Assembly: GCF_045291395.1 (NCBI RefSeq)
Contig: NZ_CP152342.1
Coordinates: forward strand, 2,294,001 to 2,358,000
Source of the DNA: MR-S7 sp000400995
GTDB lineage: Bacteria > Pseudomonadota > Gammaproteobacteria > Burkholderiales > Burkholderiaceae_C
Reading direction: 5' to 3'
Length of the DNA: 64,000 bases
The notes beneath the pieces were generated by a model that did no database searches, was not told where the DNA came from, and worked only from the letters and a program-made list of their open reading frames with translations. Positions within the stretch are counted from its first letter, which is position 1, and the number at the start of each line of letters is the position of its first letter. A program made the position numbers and the translations under genes. Positions 43,745 to 52,477 of the stretch are shown here, in pieces.

Positions 43745-44187
43745 ACAGCACGCTCCTGCGCTTCATCCATGCGCGTGGGGTCGGGATGCAGTTCCTCCAC
43801 CACGTCGCGCACCAGGCTGCGCCCGCGCAGCAGGTGGCGGCCCAATTGCTCCACGAACTGCTCGAAGCGGGCCTTGCCCTGGGCGCGGGCCGCGTCCTGA
43901 TGGGCCTCCGGCACGGGCGTGCTCACCGTGAGGAAGTAGCGAATGAACAGCGCCAGCGTCTCGATCTGGATGTTCTGGTCGCGCTCCATTCGCTCGGCAT
44001 GACGCGACAGGCGATCCAAGCGTTTGGCAATCGCTGCCTCGCGCTGGTCCCCCGCATCGGGCGACAGCCAGGATGCGAGCGCCGCCGCGACGATGCTGGA
44101 CTTGGACACGCCCTTGGTGGCAGCCAGCTCGTCGAGCCGCTTGGCGTGCTCGGGCTGGATGAAGAGATTCAAGCGGTGCTGGCTCAT
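43741..44187 (-). CDS. CopG/RHH-type regulator between traG and trbB
   Basis: 148 aa. N-terminal ribbon-helix-helix HRLNLFIQPEHAKRLDELAATKGVSKSSI, then a helical C-terminal half (RLDRLSRHAERMERDQNI, FEQFVEQLGRHLLRGRSLV). Common in Tn4371-type elements at this position; it probably regulates the conjugation operon. It overlaps traG by four nt (ATGA at 44187-44184). Confidence 0.88.
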   Translation of the reverse strand: MSQHRLNLFIQPEHAKRLDELAATKGVSKSSIVAAALASWLSPDAGDQREAAIAKRLDRLSRHAERMERDQNIQIETLALFIRYFLTVSTPVPEAHQDAARAQGKARFEQFVEQLGRHLLRGRSLVRDVVEELHPDPTRMDEAQERAV

Positions 44188-46202
44188 AGCGCGATTCCGT
44201 CGTTGGGGTCGAGGGATGCCAGCCGGGCCGTGCGCTGCAGGGCCGGGTCGAGCTGGCGCGGAAGGGGGAGCGGCATGTCGTCGTCATCGAGCAGCCCGAG
44301 GTCGGCTGCGGGCGCAACCAGGTCGGGGTCGTAGGCGACGGTTTCGGAGAGTTCGGGCTGACGGCGCGGGCCGCCGTCATCGGCCGAACCCAGGTTCTCC
44401 AGGCCGTCAGCGGATGCCGTAGCCGGTGCGGTGGGCACCGCAGGAATTGCCAGTCCGCTCCAGTCGTCGGCCCGCGCAGGAGGAACGTCGGCATAGCGCC
44501 CGGCCGCGAGCACGGGCGGCGGCAGCACCCGCCGCTTGAAATTGCTGTCCGCGTAGTAGCGCAGCTTCTTGGCCTTGATCGGCGCCACGCTGGAGACCAT
44601 CACCACGGCCTCGTCGGGCGGTAGCTGCATCACCTCGCCCGGCGTCAGCAGCGGGCGGGCAGTCTCCTGGCGCGAGACCATCAGGTGCCCCAGCCAGGGG
44701 GCCAACCGGTGGCCTGCGTAGTTGCGCTGCGCGCGCAGCTCGGTGGCCGTGCCCAAGGTTTCGGATATCCGCTTGGCCGTGCGTTCGTCGTTGGTGGCGA
44801 AGGTCACGCGCACGTGGCAGTTGTCGAGGATCGAATGGTTCTGCCCATACGCCTTGTCGATCTGATTGAGCGACTGCGCGATCAGGAAGCTGCGGATGCC
44901 ATAACCCGCCATGAAGGCCAAGGCCGTCTCGAAGAAGTCCAGGCGCCCCAGCGCCGGAAACTCATCGAGCATCAGCAGCAGCTTGTGGCGGCGCTGGATG
45001 CCGTCGCTGCCATCGAGCGATTCCGTCAGCCGCCGGCCGATCTGGTTGAGGATCAGGCGGATCAGCGGCTTCGTCCGCGAAATGTCCGAAGGCGGCACCA
45101 CGAGATACAGCGACACCGGATGCTCGGCCGCGATCAGGTCGGCGATGCGCCAATCGCAGCGCGAGGTGACCTCCGCCACGGTCGGGTCGCGGTACAGGCC
45201 AAGGAACGACATGGCCGTGGACAGCACGCCGGAGCGTTCGTTGTCGCTCTTGTTGAGCACTTCGCGCGCCGCCGAAGCGACAACGGGATGCGGCATTCCT
45301 CCTTGATCCAGGCCCATATGCGGCGTGGTCATCATCCGATGCAGGGTCAGCTCGAACGGGCAGGCTGGATCGCTGAGGAAGTTGGCGACGCCGCGCAGCG
45401 TCTTGTCCTCGCCCGCGTAGAGCACATGCAGGATGGCTCCAACCAGCAGCGCGTGCGAAGTCTTCTCCCAATGGTTGCGCCGCTCCAGCGCGCCTTCGGG
45501 ATCGACCAGGATGTCCGCGATGTTCTGCACGTCGCGCACCTCATGCGCGCCGCGCCGCACCTCCAGCAGCGGGTTGTAGGCTGCCGACCGGCTATCCGTC
45601 GGGTTGAACAGCAGGCAGTGCGAGAAGCGCGAGCGCCAACCCGCGGTAATGCTCCAGTTTTCGCCCTTGATGTCGTGGATGACGGCGGACGCTGGCCAGG
45701 ACAGCAAGGTGGGCACCACCAGGCCCACACCCTTGCCCGAACGCGTGGGCGCGAAGGTCAGGACGTGTTCCGGGCCTTCATGCCGCAGGTACTGCTGGCG
45801 ATGCAGGCCGAGGACCACGCCCGCAGGATGGTCCAGGCCCGCCTTGCGAATGTCCTCTGTATTGGCCCAGCGTGCTGAGCCGTAGGTGGTGATCAACTTC
45901 GATTGTCGCGAGCGCCAAATTGACATGCCGATGGCAACCACCACGGCGAGCAGGCCACTGCCCGCCGCAATGGCCCCGCCCACGTCGAAGACATGCGGCG
46001 CATAGGCGTCGAAGAAGAACCACCACTCGAACAGCCGCCACGGGTGATAGACCGGCGTGCCGAGGAATTCGAACCACGGCAAGCCCAGGCGTAGCTGGTA
46101 ACCCAGGACCGCTGCTGTCCATTGCGTGGCGCTCCACACTCCGGCGATCACGATGCCGAACACCACGGCAATCTGACCGAACAGCACGTTCGTCCCTTGC
46201 AT
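44184..46202 (-). CDS. traG: TraG/VirD4-like coupling protein
   Basis: 672 aa. Two N-terminal membrane helices, a Walker A TRSGKGVGLVVP (about 145) and Walker B LLLMLDEFPALGRLDF (about 390), plus FATNDERTAKRISETLG. It couples the relaxosome to the channel. ATG 46202 is preferred because GGAGGCAGGGCT lies upstream; longer frame is a shadow. Confidence 0.96.
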   Translation of the reverse strand: MQGTNVLFGQIAVVFGIVIAGVWSATQWTAAVLGYQLRLGLPWFEFLGTPVYHPWRLFEWWFFFDAYAPHVFDVGGAIAAGSGLLAVVVAIGMSIWRSRQSKLITTYGSARWANTEDIRKAGLDHPAGVVLGLHRQQYLRHEGPEHVLTFAPTRSGKGVGLVVPTLLSWPASAVIHDIKGENWSITAGWRSRFSHCLLFNPTDSRSAAYNPLLEVRRGAHEVRDVQNIADILVDPEGALERRNHWEKTSHALLVGAILHVLYAGEDKTLRGVANFLSDPACPFELTLHRMMTTPHMGLDQGGMPHPVVASAAREVLNKSDNERSGVLSTAMSFLGLYRDPTVAEVTSRCDWRIADLIAAEHPVSLYLVVPPSDISRTKPLIRLILNQIGRRLTESLDGSDGIQRRHKLLLMLDEFPALGRLDFFETALAFMAGYGIRSFLIAQSLNQIDKAYGQNHSILDNCHVRVTFATNDERTAKRISETLGTATELRAQRNYAGHRLAPWLGHLMVSRQETARPLLTPGEVMQLPPDEAVVMVSSVAPIKAKKLRYYADSNFKRRVLPPPVLAAGRYADVPPARADDWSGLAIPAVPTAPATASADGLENLGSADDGGPRRQPELSETVAYDPDLVAPAADLGLLDDDDMPLPLPRQLDPALQRTARLASLDPNDGIAL

Positions 46203-46340
46203 AGCCCTGCCTCCACATGCGGCACAACAACGTGCCGCAGGCATCAGGATCAGTGGTTGGTCTGGTGCCGGTCAAAGACCGTTATTGGCACCAAGCTGCT
46301 GCAAAAAAGCAGATTCCCAGCAGGGGCGCACCCAACAAAA

Positions 46341-46369
46341 ACGCCGCAAGCGAAAGCGCATTGCGGCGT
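46341..46369 (-). terminator. Intrinsic terminator upstream of traG
   Basis: ACGCCGCAA / TTGCGGCGT stem with an imperfect GCG/CGC inner part and TTTTTG tail on the minus strand. It would end LysR-side transcription 140 nt before traG. Confidence 0.8.
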
Positions 46370-46410
46370 ATCGGGCAAGAAGTGCAGCCTGCGTTGCAGG
46401 CGGCCCACAG

Positions 46411-46476
46411 TCAGAACTTGGGCGACGTCTTGGGTGGGGTGTACGGCGTGCCATTGTCCTGGAAGCGCTTGCGCAT
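46411..46476 (-). CDS. Micro-ORF resembling the C-terminus of TrbJ
   Basis: A 21-codon frame (MRKRFQDNGTPYTPPKTSPKF) directly after the LysR gene and before its terminator. Compare the end of TrbJ: VRRRFLGSGTPYTPYTVNF. It has GGTGC upstream and no strong Shine-Dalgarno. It may be a leftover of a duplicated trbJ end, a small peptide, or chance. Confidence 0.4.
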   Translation of the reverse strand: MRKRFQDNGTPYTPPKTSPKF

Positions 46477-46488
46477 GGCGCACCTCTG

Positions 46489-47400
46489 CTATTTCTCGTC
46501 GTTCGCGGCACTGCCCTGGGCCGGGCCCGACTGCAAGCGCTCGATGAAGCGAGCCAGCGCTTGCGAAGGCGCCTTATCCCGGCGCAGCAAATAGGTCGTC
46601 AGCATGGGCGGCTCGCCCGCCAGCGGCCGGCCTACGACGTTGGATTCGCGGTTGGCAGCGATGTACGCGGCACCGGCAAACCCCAGGGCCAGCCCCGCCG
46701 ACACCAGCGCCATCATCATCTCGGGCGAAGCCACGCGCTGCACCAGCAGCGGCTCCTGCTCCTGCGTGCGCAGCACCCGATCTACCTGGCGGGCGTAGCC
46801 CTCGCAGACCGCCGGGTCGCCCAGCACCAGGGGGTAGCGCAGCACCTCGTCCAACGGAATGCGCTTGTGGGCCAGCGCGGGGTGGCGCGCGGGCAGCGCC
46901 ATCATCAACTCGTCTTCCCAGGCGGGCTCCACGATCAGGCCGTCGCCCACCTCGTCGGCCATCGAGAAACCCGCGTCGTACAGCTCGTCGCGCAACCCCT
47001 GGAGCTGCTGGGCCAGGGGCACCTCGAACAGGCGGATCTCGATGTCCGGGTCTTCCTCCCGGCAGCGCGCCAGCAGGCCGGACAGCCGGAACGGCGTCAC
47101 GCAGTCGGACAGCGCAATGCGCAATTGCCCCTGGAAGCCATTGGCTGCCGCCTTCACGCTCTCACGCGCCTGTTCCAGGACGGCAAGCACGCGCGGCACA
47201 TGCTCCAGAAAAAAACGGCCCGCCAGCGTCAGCCGCGTGCTGCGGCTGGTGCGCACGAACAACTGCACGCCCAGGTCTTCCTCCAGCTCCCGGATGGTGC
47301 GCGACAACGGCGACTGCTCCATGTGCAGCCGCTCGGCGGCGCGGGCAAAGTGAAGCTCCTCGGCCACCGCCAGAAAACAGCGCAAATGTCTGATCTCCAT
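46489..47400 (-). CDS. traR: LysR-family regulator of the conjugative element (TraR-like)
   Basis: 303 aa. Helix-turn-helix HLRCFLAVAEELHFARAAERLHMEQSPLSRTIRELEEDLG at the N-terminus, then the periplasmic-binding-like effector domain (about 90-295). LysR proteins upstream of traG are standard in Tn4371-like elements, where they are called TraR. The ATG at 47400 follows a GGAATGACGTGTT leader with weak Shine-Dalgarno. Effector molecule unknown. Confidence 0.85.
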   Translation of the reverse strand: MEIRHLRCFLAVAEELHFARAAERLHMEQSPLSRTIRELEEDLGVQLFVRTSRSTRLTLAGRFFLEHVPRVLAVLEQARESVKAAANGFQGQLRIALSDCVTPFRLSGLLARCREEDPDIEIRLFEVPLAQQLQGLRDELYDAGFSMADEVGDGLIVEPAWEDELMMALPARHPALAHKRIPLDEVLRYPLVLGDPAVCEGYARQVDRVLRTQEQEPLLVQRVASPEMMMALVSAGLALGFAGAAYIAANRESNVVGRPLAGEPPMLTTYLLRRDKAPSQALARFIERLQSGPAQGSAANDEK

Positions 47401-47611
47401 AACACGTCATTCCTTGTGCGCCCCCCTCCAGGCCGGCCTTTGCGACCCAGCGCGTTCAGGCGCTGCTCATCGGCCTGCGCCTCCACGACGATGCGGCGTT
47501 TGCCCGCGCCTGTGGCGTGCAGTAGTTCCAAGCCGGTGAGAGTGGCAGGGCTCATACGCGGACTCCATTGCGGTTTGACGATATGAAAAACGCGCTCAAT
47601 TAGGTAGCGGC
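47401..47611. other. Short gap between LysR gene and cargo
   Basis: No convincing gene. A minus-strand frame reading MSPATLTGLELLHATGAGK is open from about 47555 down and could be a remnant; it lacks support. The gap is the likely LysR promoter side. Confidence 0.45.
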
Positions 47612-49261
47612 TCATTCATGATCGCCAAAAGGCCCGGAGTTTCCTTCCCTGGTCATGGGAGTTGCCGCGTCCCCTTCTGCATTTCTTCTTTCCCGGTATA
47701 GGCGGTCACTCAATAGATGCTTGCGCTTACTGGATAGGCTCCGGCACCCCAATCTACCTAAGCCACCACCTGCCAACAGCATTCCCAGTGCACCCAGACT
47801 CCATGGCGACAGCGCGGGCACGGCCACCGCTCCGCCCGGCCCTGGCGGCAAGGCGGGGTCGGCGACCACGATTTCCAGGTTCACCTTGTTGGTCAGGTTG
47901 CCTGCCGTCAGGTACACCAGCCGCGCCTGCGTACCAGGCGGCAAGGTGCCCGGCGCCACGTCCAAGACAAAGGTGCCGGTGATGCCATCCAGGGCTTTCA
48001 GCAGGGTATAGACCTGCCCCACAGCGGGCGTGCCCGCCAGGCGGTTCACGCGCAAGCGGGCACCTGTAATGTCGGCGCCGCCATTGTTCACGTCGACAAG
48101 GTCGATGCGCTGCGCGGCTGCGTCGATGCGCACCGCCAAGGTGCCGCCCCGCAGGTCCAGCCCTGCCCCCACATAGAGGCCGCCCGTGGCCGCCGCCGCC
48201 CCGGGCACTACGACAGCCTCACCCGCCAGCACGCGGCCGCCTACGTAGCCTTCGCCTCGCAGAGTGTTGCTCGCGCCCAGGCGCAGGTCGCCGTACAGGG
48301 TCACTTGGTCATGCGCCAGCACCAGCGCATTGCCCGAGCCTGCGATGTCGGCCGACGCGCCAGTGGCGCCATCGGCACCGGCCGGCCCGCCCCCATCGGC
48401 CAGGCCACCTGCACCGCCACCGCCTGCATCCACCGAGCCTTTCACCACGATGGTGTTGCGGTTGCCGCGCACGAAGATGCCCGTGCCGCCGTCACCGCCA
48501 TGGCCCCCGCCCAAGTCGCCGCCGCGGCCTCCCTCGCCCCCATCGCCACCGAGCACCATCCACTCCAAGGTGATGCTGGCATCATCGGCCGCCACATGCA
48601 GCCCCGCACCGCCGCCGCCCGCACCACCACCCACGTTGGTGCCGCGTCCGCCTGCGCCGCCCGTGCCGCCCCAGATGCGCCCTGCGTCCGTGTAGCAAGT
48701 GAAGCCGTTGGTGCGCACGAGCATGCCCGCGCCAGCACCGCCGCCGCCACCGCCGCCGCTGTCCACCGCATCACCGTTGCCGCCCCGGCCGCCGGCATGG
48801 CCGACCAGGCTGGGCACGCCGGCCAGGCAAGCGGCCGTGCCGTCCGCTCCACCACCGCCGCCACCAGCGCCGTTGCCCGGCCCACCTGCAGCAAGATCGT
48901 GGCCCGTGCCACCCTTGCTGCCACTGCCACCTGCTGCCGACGGAGGCGTAGGCAACGTGTTGGCCCGGCCACCTGTTCCACCGTCCAGGCTGCCCGGCGG
49001 GCCAGCTACCCCGTCATTACCGCCCGCACCACCCAAGCCCGGTAGGCCCGCTGCGCCGCCCGCGCCCCCGCTGTCGAGCACGCGATTGCCACCATGTCCC
49101 CCACGCCCTCCGCCCTGGCCGCCGCCACCGCCGCCGCCCGTGGTTGCATTGGCCCCGCCGCCGCCTGCTCCGCCTGCCCAGACAGCAGGTGCGGCAAAGG
49201 CCAGGGCGCAACTCAATGCACAACACTGAGCAATCGTGTACATGGATATCCCGCGCGCCAT
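47612..49261 (-). CDS. PE_PGRS-like glycine-rich surface protein with IPTL-CTERM tail
   Basis: 549 aa. Signal peptide (CALSCALAFAAPAVWA), then residues 20-290 are a near-continuous glycine-rich repeat of GGAGG/GGxGG with Asn, Asp and Ala. The next about 150 residues look like a beta-helix/autotransporter passenger (NALVLAHDQVTLYGDLRLG, GDLTNKVNLEIVV), and the end carries IPTL-CTERM-like VPALSPWSLGALGMLLAGGG then a basic stretch. It is probably exported and sorted to the cell surface. GGAGGGG 6 nt upstream of ATG 49261 fixes the start. Very unusual cargo for an ICE. Confidence 0.8.
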   Translation of the reverse strand: MARGISMYTIAQCCALSCALAFAAPAVWAGGAGGGGANATTGGGGGGGQGGGRGGHGGNRVLDSGGAGGAAGLPGLGGAGGNDGVAGPPGSLDGGTGGRANTLPTPPSAAGGSGSKGGTGHDLAAGGPGNGAGGGGGGADGTAACLAGVPSLVGHAGGRGGNGDAVDSGGGGGGGAGAGMLVRTNGFTCYTDAGRIWGGTGGAGGRGTNVGGGAGGGGAGLHVAADDASITLEWMVLGGDGGEGGRGGDLGGGHGGDGGTGIFVRGNRNTIVVKGSVDAGGGGAGGLADGGGPAGADGATGASADIAGSGNALVLAHDQVTLYGDLRLGASNTLRGEGYVGGRVLAGEAVVVPGAAAATGGLYVGAGLDLRGGTLAVRIDAAAQRIDLVDVNNGGADITGARLRVNRLAGTPAVGQVYTLLKALDGITGTFVLDVAPGTLPPGTQARLVYLTAGNLTNKVNLEIVVADPALPPGPGGAVAVPALSPWSLGALGMLLAGGGLGRLGCRSLSSKRKHLLSDRLYRERRNAEGDAATPMTREGNSGPFGDHE

Positions 49262-49263
49262 AC

Positions 49264-50022
49264 TCAACCCCTCCGCTGGCGACGCATGGTCAACAGAGCG
49301 CCACCGATCAAAATAGCGCTGACCGTCAGCACACCCCATTCGGTGAGTGTGGGCACGGCTTGGACGTTGCCGGGATTGCCGGGGCCAGGTCCAGGTCCAG
49401 GTCCAGGTCCAGGTCCAGGTCCAATTGCGCCGATGATGGCTGAGAGCCCATACGCCAACGCCTGTCCGTCAGCAACATCCTGCCAGACGCCATTGTTGAG
49501 GCTGCCAGCCGCCATTTGGCGCAGCAGCGACGGATTGCCCGCCGCAGGCTCGGCGAAGAAACTGCTGGACACTGTGCACGACGGTACTGCGCCATCAGCG
49601 ATCTGCAGCACCACCCAGTAGTCCGTGTTGGGCTGTAGCGCAATGGTGGCGCCTGAGGCGGTATAAGTCATGATGCCGCCGTCCGTCGTGGGCGAAATAT
49701 GCTCCAGCCAGGTGCTGCCGACCCGGGAGCCCGGACGGCCCGTACCCGCGTCGTGCGAGAAGATGCCCACGCGGTTGTAGCCCGGGTCGCCCGCGTGGTC
49801 CCAGCTGATCTCAACGGCATCAACGCTCAGTGCGTTGGCGCCGGTCTGGAAGCGCGAGGCTAGGTCTGTGGCACCCGGATGGCTGCTGCAGGCGTCAAGG
49901 CTCTCGCCTAGGTTGCGCAGCACCGTGGTGCTTTGCTGCGCGGTAGCAGGATGTGTCGCCAACACGGCGAAGGCGCACGCGGCCAGGGCGCGTGCGAGGT
50001 GTTTCAAGGTCATACGGGTCAT
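49264..50022 (-). CDS. IPTL-CTERM secreted protein with PG-repeat linker
   Basis: About 252 aa. A signal peptide (ALAACAFAVLATHPATA) precedes a beta-sandwich-type middle (choice-of-anchor-like: DAVEISWDHAGDPGYNRVGIFSH, NTDYWVVLQIADGAVPS). A Pro-Gly repeat linker (GPGPGPGPGPGPG) leads to VPTLTEWGVLTVSAILIGGALL, a classical IPTL-CTERM sorting signal with basic tail. Start chosen at ATG 50022 by signal peptide; ATGs at 50055 and 50013 are alternatives. It ends 2 nt before the PGRS-like start, so co-transcribed. Confidence 0.75.
   Translation of the reverse strand: MTRMTLKHLARALAACAFAVLATHPATAQQSTTVLRNLGESLDACSSHPGATDLASRFQTGANALSVDAVEISWDHAGDPGYNRVGIFSHDAGTGRPGSRVGSTWLEHISPTTDGGIMTYTASGATIALQPNTDYWVVLQIADGAVPSCTVSSSFFAEPAAGNPSLLRQMAAGSLNNGVWQDVADGQALAYGLSAIIGAIGPGPGPGPGPGPGPGNPGNVQAVPTLTEWGVLTVSAILIGGALLTMRRQRRG
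49385..49420. repeat. Hexanucleotide tandem repeat coding Pro-Gly
   Basis: Six perfect in-frame CCAGGT units (Pro-Gly pairs on the minus strand) inside the IPTL-CTERM gene. Copy-number change would lengthen or shorten the linker without breaking the frame. Confidence 0.85.
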
Positions 50023-50134
50023 GGCCGTCAATGCAAGGCGTAGTGAAAGAGCCATGACTATCGCGGTGCCCAGGACCACCTGCGCTCCAAGCGAGAGGAT
50101 GGCAGGCGCCTTTTTTCGCGACTGTGCGCGGTTC

Positions 50135-51271
50135 CTATCCCGTCGGGAGAGGGTAATGTTTGGCAAATGCCCGCGCCAGCATTCCCTGCCGGTCATGCAC
50201 GCCCAAACGCTCATACAGGGCACGCCGATGGTGCACCACAGTGGACAAGCTCACGCCTAGGTGCGCAGCGATCTGAGGTTCAGAGCAGCCCCTAGCCATC
50301 CAGTAGGCGAGAGCGTGCTGGCGCGGCGGCAAGCCCCAGCCTTGTAACGCTTCGAGCAGGCGCATGCCGCGCTCCACGCGCTGGGTGATGTGCAAGGCCA
50401 CGGCATCGCTCTGTCCATCCGCAGCGCTCATGCGCGTAGCACGCAAAGAGAAGGCACCGCCTGCGTTGCGCCACTCCATCTGCGGCAGCGGCGTGTTCGC
50501 TTGTCCCTCCAATGCCCATCGCAAACGCTGCAGTTGGAGCTGCAGGGCATGCGGCAATTGCCTAGCCTGCGCGCCCGCTTCGCGCCAGCGCCAACCAAAA
50601 GCCAGAGGCAATAGGCGCTTGGCGTCTGGTGATATCCATAGCAGACGTCCCTGAGGCGTGGCGATGAGTAAGCCTGTGGCCCGCACCTCACTATCGTCGG
50701 CGTCAGGTTCACCGGGTTGCAGCACGCGCGCCAGGCAAGTTTCGAGAGACGCGAGCGCGGCCCGTTCTTCCTGCGTGAATTGCCGAAATGGCGTAGTGTC
50801 TGAATGGCGATATAGCGTAAGTACGCCCAGCCCTTGACCTTGGGGTGTGCGTAACACCAGCGCCAGCCAAGTGGTGACCTGACCAGGGCGTAGGATAGCG
50901 TCGTAGTAGTCACTGCGGCAGAGTGCGGCACGTGACACGGTCAGCAACTGCCCGGGCTCCAGCGCGAGCGGCCCATGCTGGCACCGCACCATTTCGGAGA
51001 AGTTCAACAGGCTGCGGCACAGAATCTGGCCTTCGCTCTTGCGCACACGCGGGTCGAAGTAGTCGGGAATCACCGCCTGCATGGCGGGGCTTTCAACATA
51101 GGCGTCAAGCGTGCCGCTCGTGTCGGGGTAGAAGTATCCGCCCGAGTCGAAAGGGACGACATGGTGCAGTTCCCGCAGTACTGCCGCGATGAACTGAGGG
51201 CCCGTGCCATCCAGACAGGCCATTTGGCGAAGACGGACGATGGCCTGTTGCTGGGCGCGGCCGGCGAGCAT
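50135..51271 (-). CDS. LuxR-family regulator (copy C)
   Basis: 378 aa. The N-terminal 180 residues form a sensory-type region (HVVPFDSGGYFYPDTSG), and the C-terminal LuxR helix-turn-helix reads LPPRQHALAYWMARGCSEPQIAAHLGVSLSTVVHHRR. It is about equally related in arrangement to copies A and B: CLDGTGPQFIAAVLRELHH and DPRVRKSEGQI recur. It sits 103 nt upstream of the IPTL-CTERM gene and may control it. No Shine-Dalgarno is obvious at ATG 51271. Confidence 0.9.
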   Translation of the reverse strand: MLAGRAQQQAIVRLRQMACLDGTGPQFIAAVLRELHHVVPFDSGGYFYPDTSGTLDAYVESPAMQAVIPDYFDPRVRKSEGQILCRSLLNFSEMVRCQHGPLALEPGQLLTVSRAALCRSDYYDAILRPGQVTTWLALVLRTPQGQGLGVLTLYRHSDTTPFRQFTQEERAALASLETCLARVLQPGEPDADDSEVRATGLLIATPQGRLLWISPDAKRLLPLAFGWRWREAGAQARQLPHALQLQLQRLRWALEGQANTPLPQMEWRNAGGAFSLRATRMSAADGQSDAVALHITQRVERGMRLLEALQGWGLPPRQHALAYWMARGCSEPQIAAHLGVSLSTVVHHRRALYERLGVHDRQGMLARAFAKHYPLPTG

Positions 51272-51352
51272 ATGGTGTGGTTCTGTCGTACAGAGAAACC
51301 ACCACTATGCCAAAACTCACTCCAAAACCCACACCAAAGCCCATACCATATC

Positions 51353-52477
51353 TCAGGTCTGCGCGATAGAGGGTAGCCGCAGCAGCGCCAGCAGCCCTTG
51401 CCGGTGCTGCACGCCAAGCCGCTCGTACAGCGCGCGGCGGTGGTGCACCACGGTGGCGGCGCTCACGCCCAGGTGCGCGGCAATCTGCGCCTCGGTGCGC
51501 CCCAGGGCAATGGCACAAGCCAGCGCATGCTGGCGCGGCGGCAGGGCCAGCGGTTGCAGGGCCTGCAGTACACGGGTGTTGCGCGCCACGTGCTGGGTGA
51601 TGTGGATGGCGATGGCTTCCTCAGAGCCTGTCGCGGCGGCGAGGTGCGTGGCGCGCAGTGAGAAGCTGCCGCCTGCGTGGCGCCATTCCATTTGCGGCAA
51701 AGGGGTGTCTGGCCTACCTTCCGCGATCCATAAAACGCGCTGCACCAGTGGCCGTAACACGGGGGGCAAGCCTGTGTCGCGCCAACGCCAGCCGAAGGCC
51801 AAGGGCAGCAGGCTCTCGGCCTCGGGAGTCGTCCACAGCAGGCGACCTTCGGGGCTTGCGACTAGCAGGCCGGCAGGTAGTTCTTCGCCATCGTCTGTAC
51901 CCAGTTCGCAAGGCTGTAGCACGCGCGCCAGGCAGGATTCGAGCGATGCGAGCAAGCCCAAGTCTTCCGATGAGAACGCAGGCGCCCCCGTATGGCGGAA
52001 CAGCGCCAGCTTGCCCAGCCCCCGGCCTTGCGAAGTACTCAGGGCAAGCACAGCCCAGGTGGACAGATCTGCGGGTTGCATGATGGCCTCGTGAAAGTCG
52101 CTGCGCAGCAGTTCGGCGCGCGGCACGGCCAGCAGTTGGCCCGGCTCCAGCGTCCATGCCCGGCGTTGACAGCGCACCGCGTTGTCCGTGAAATTGCCCA
52201 ACCGGCGCGACAGCACTTGCCCTTCGCTACGCTGTACGTGCACGTCGAAATAGCGAGGCATCACGGCCTGCAGGCCGGGGTTTTCCACATACCCATGGGG
52301 GGTGCCGTTATCACCCGGGTAAAAGTAGCCGCCCGAGTCGAACGCGATGGTGCGGCGCAACTCACGCAGTACTGGCCCAATGCAGTGGGGGCCGGTGCCT
52401 TCCAGGCACGCCATCTGATGCAGGCGGGCGATCGCGTGTTGCTGGGAGCGGCGCAGGGTGGGCAGGAGATGGTTCAT
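51353..52477 (-). CDS. LuxR-family regulator (copy B)
   Basis: 374 aa with the same plan: MACLEGTGPHCIGPVLRELRRTIAFDSGGYFYPGD, PRYFDVHVQRSEGQVL, and helix-turn-helix LPPRQHALACAIALGRTEAQIAAHLGVSAATVVHHRRA. Its ATG overlaps the copy A stop by four nt (ATGA), so A and B are translationally coupled. Ligand unknown. Confidence 0.9.
   Translation of the reverse strand: MNHLLPTLRRSQQHAIARLHQMACLEGTGPHCIGPVLRELRRTIAFDSGGYFYPGDNGTPHGYVENPGLQAVMPRYFDVHVQRSEGQVLSRRLGNFTDNAVRCQRRAWTLEPGQLLAVPRAELLRSDFHEAIMQPADLSTWAVLALSTSQGRGLGKLALFRHTGAPAFSSEDLGLLASLESCLARVLQPCELGTDDGEELPAGLLVASPEGRLLWTTPEAESLLPLAFGWRWRDTGLPPVLRPLVQRVLWIAEGRPDTPLPQMEWRHAGGSFSLRATHLAAATGSEEAIAIHITQHVARNTRVLQALQPLALPPRQHALACAIALGRTEAQIAAHLGVSAATVVHHRRALYERLGVQHRQGLLALLRLPSIAQT

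Noticed and set aside
48440..49200. GC-rich repeats as a possible CRISPR array
   Set aside because: Repeats are short coding Gly codons without regular spacers; no cas genes nearby.
48264..49229. Pro/Ala-rich plus-strand frames over the PGRS-like gene
   Set aside because: Antisense of GGN repeats gives Pro/Ala-rich frames by composition alone.
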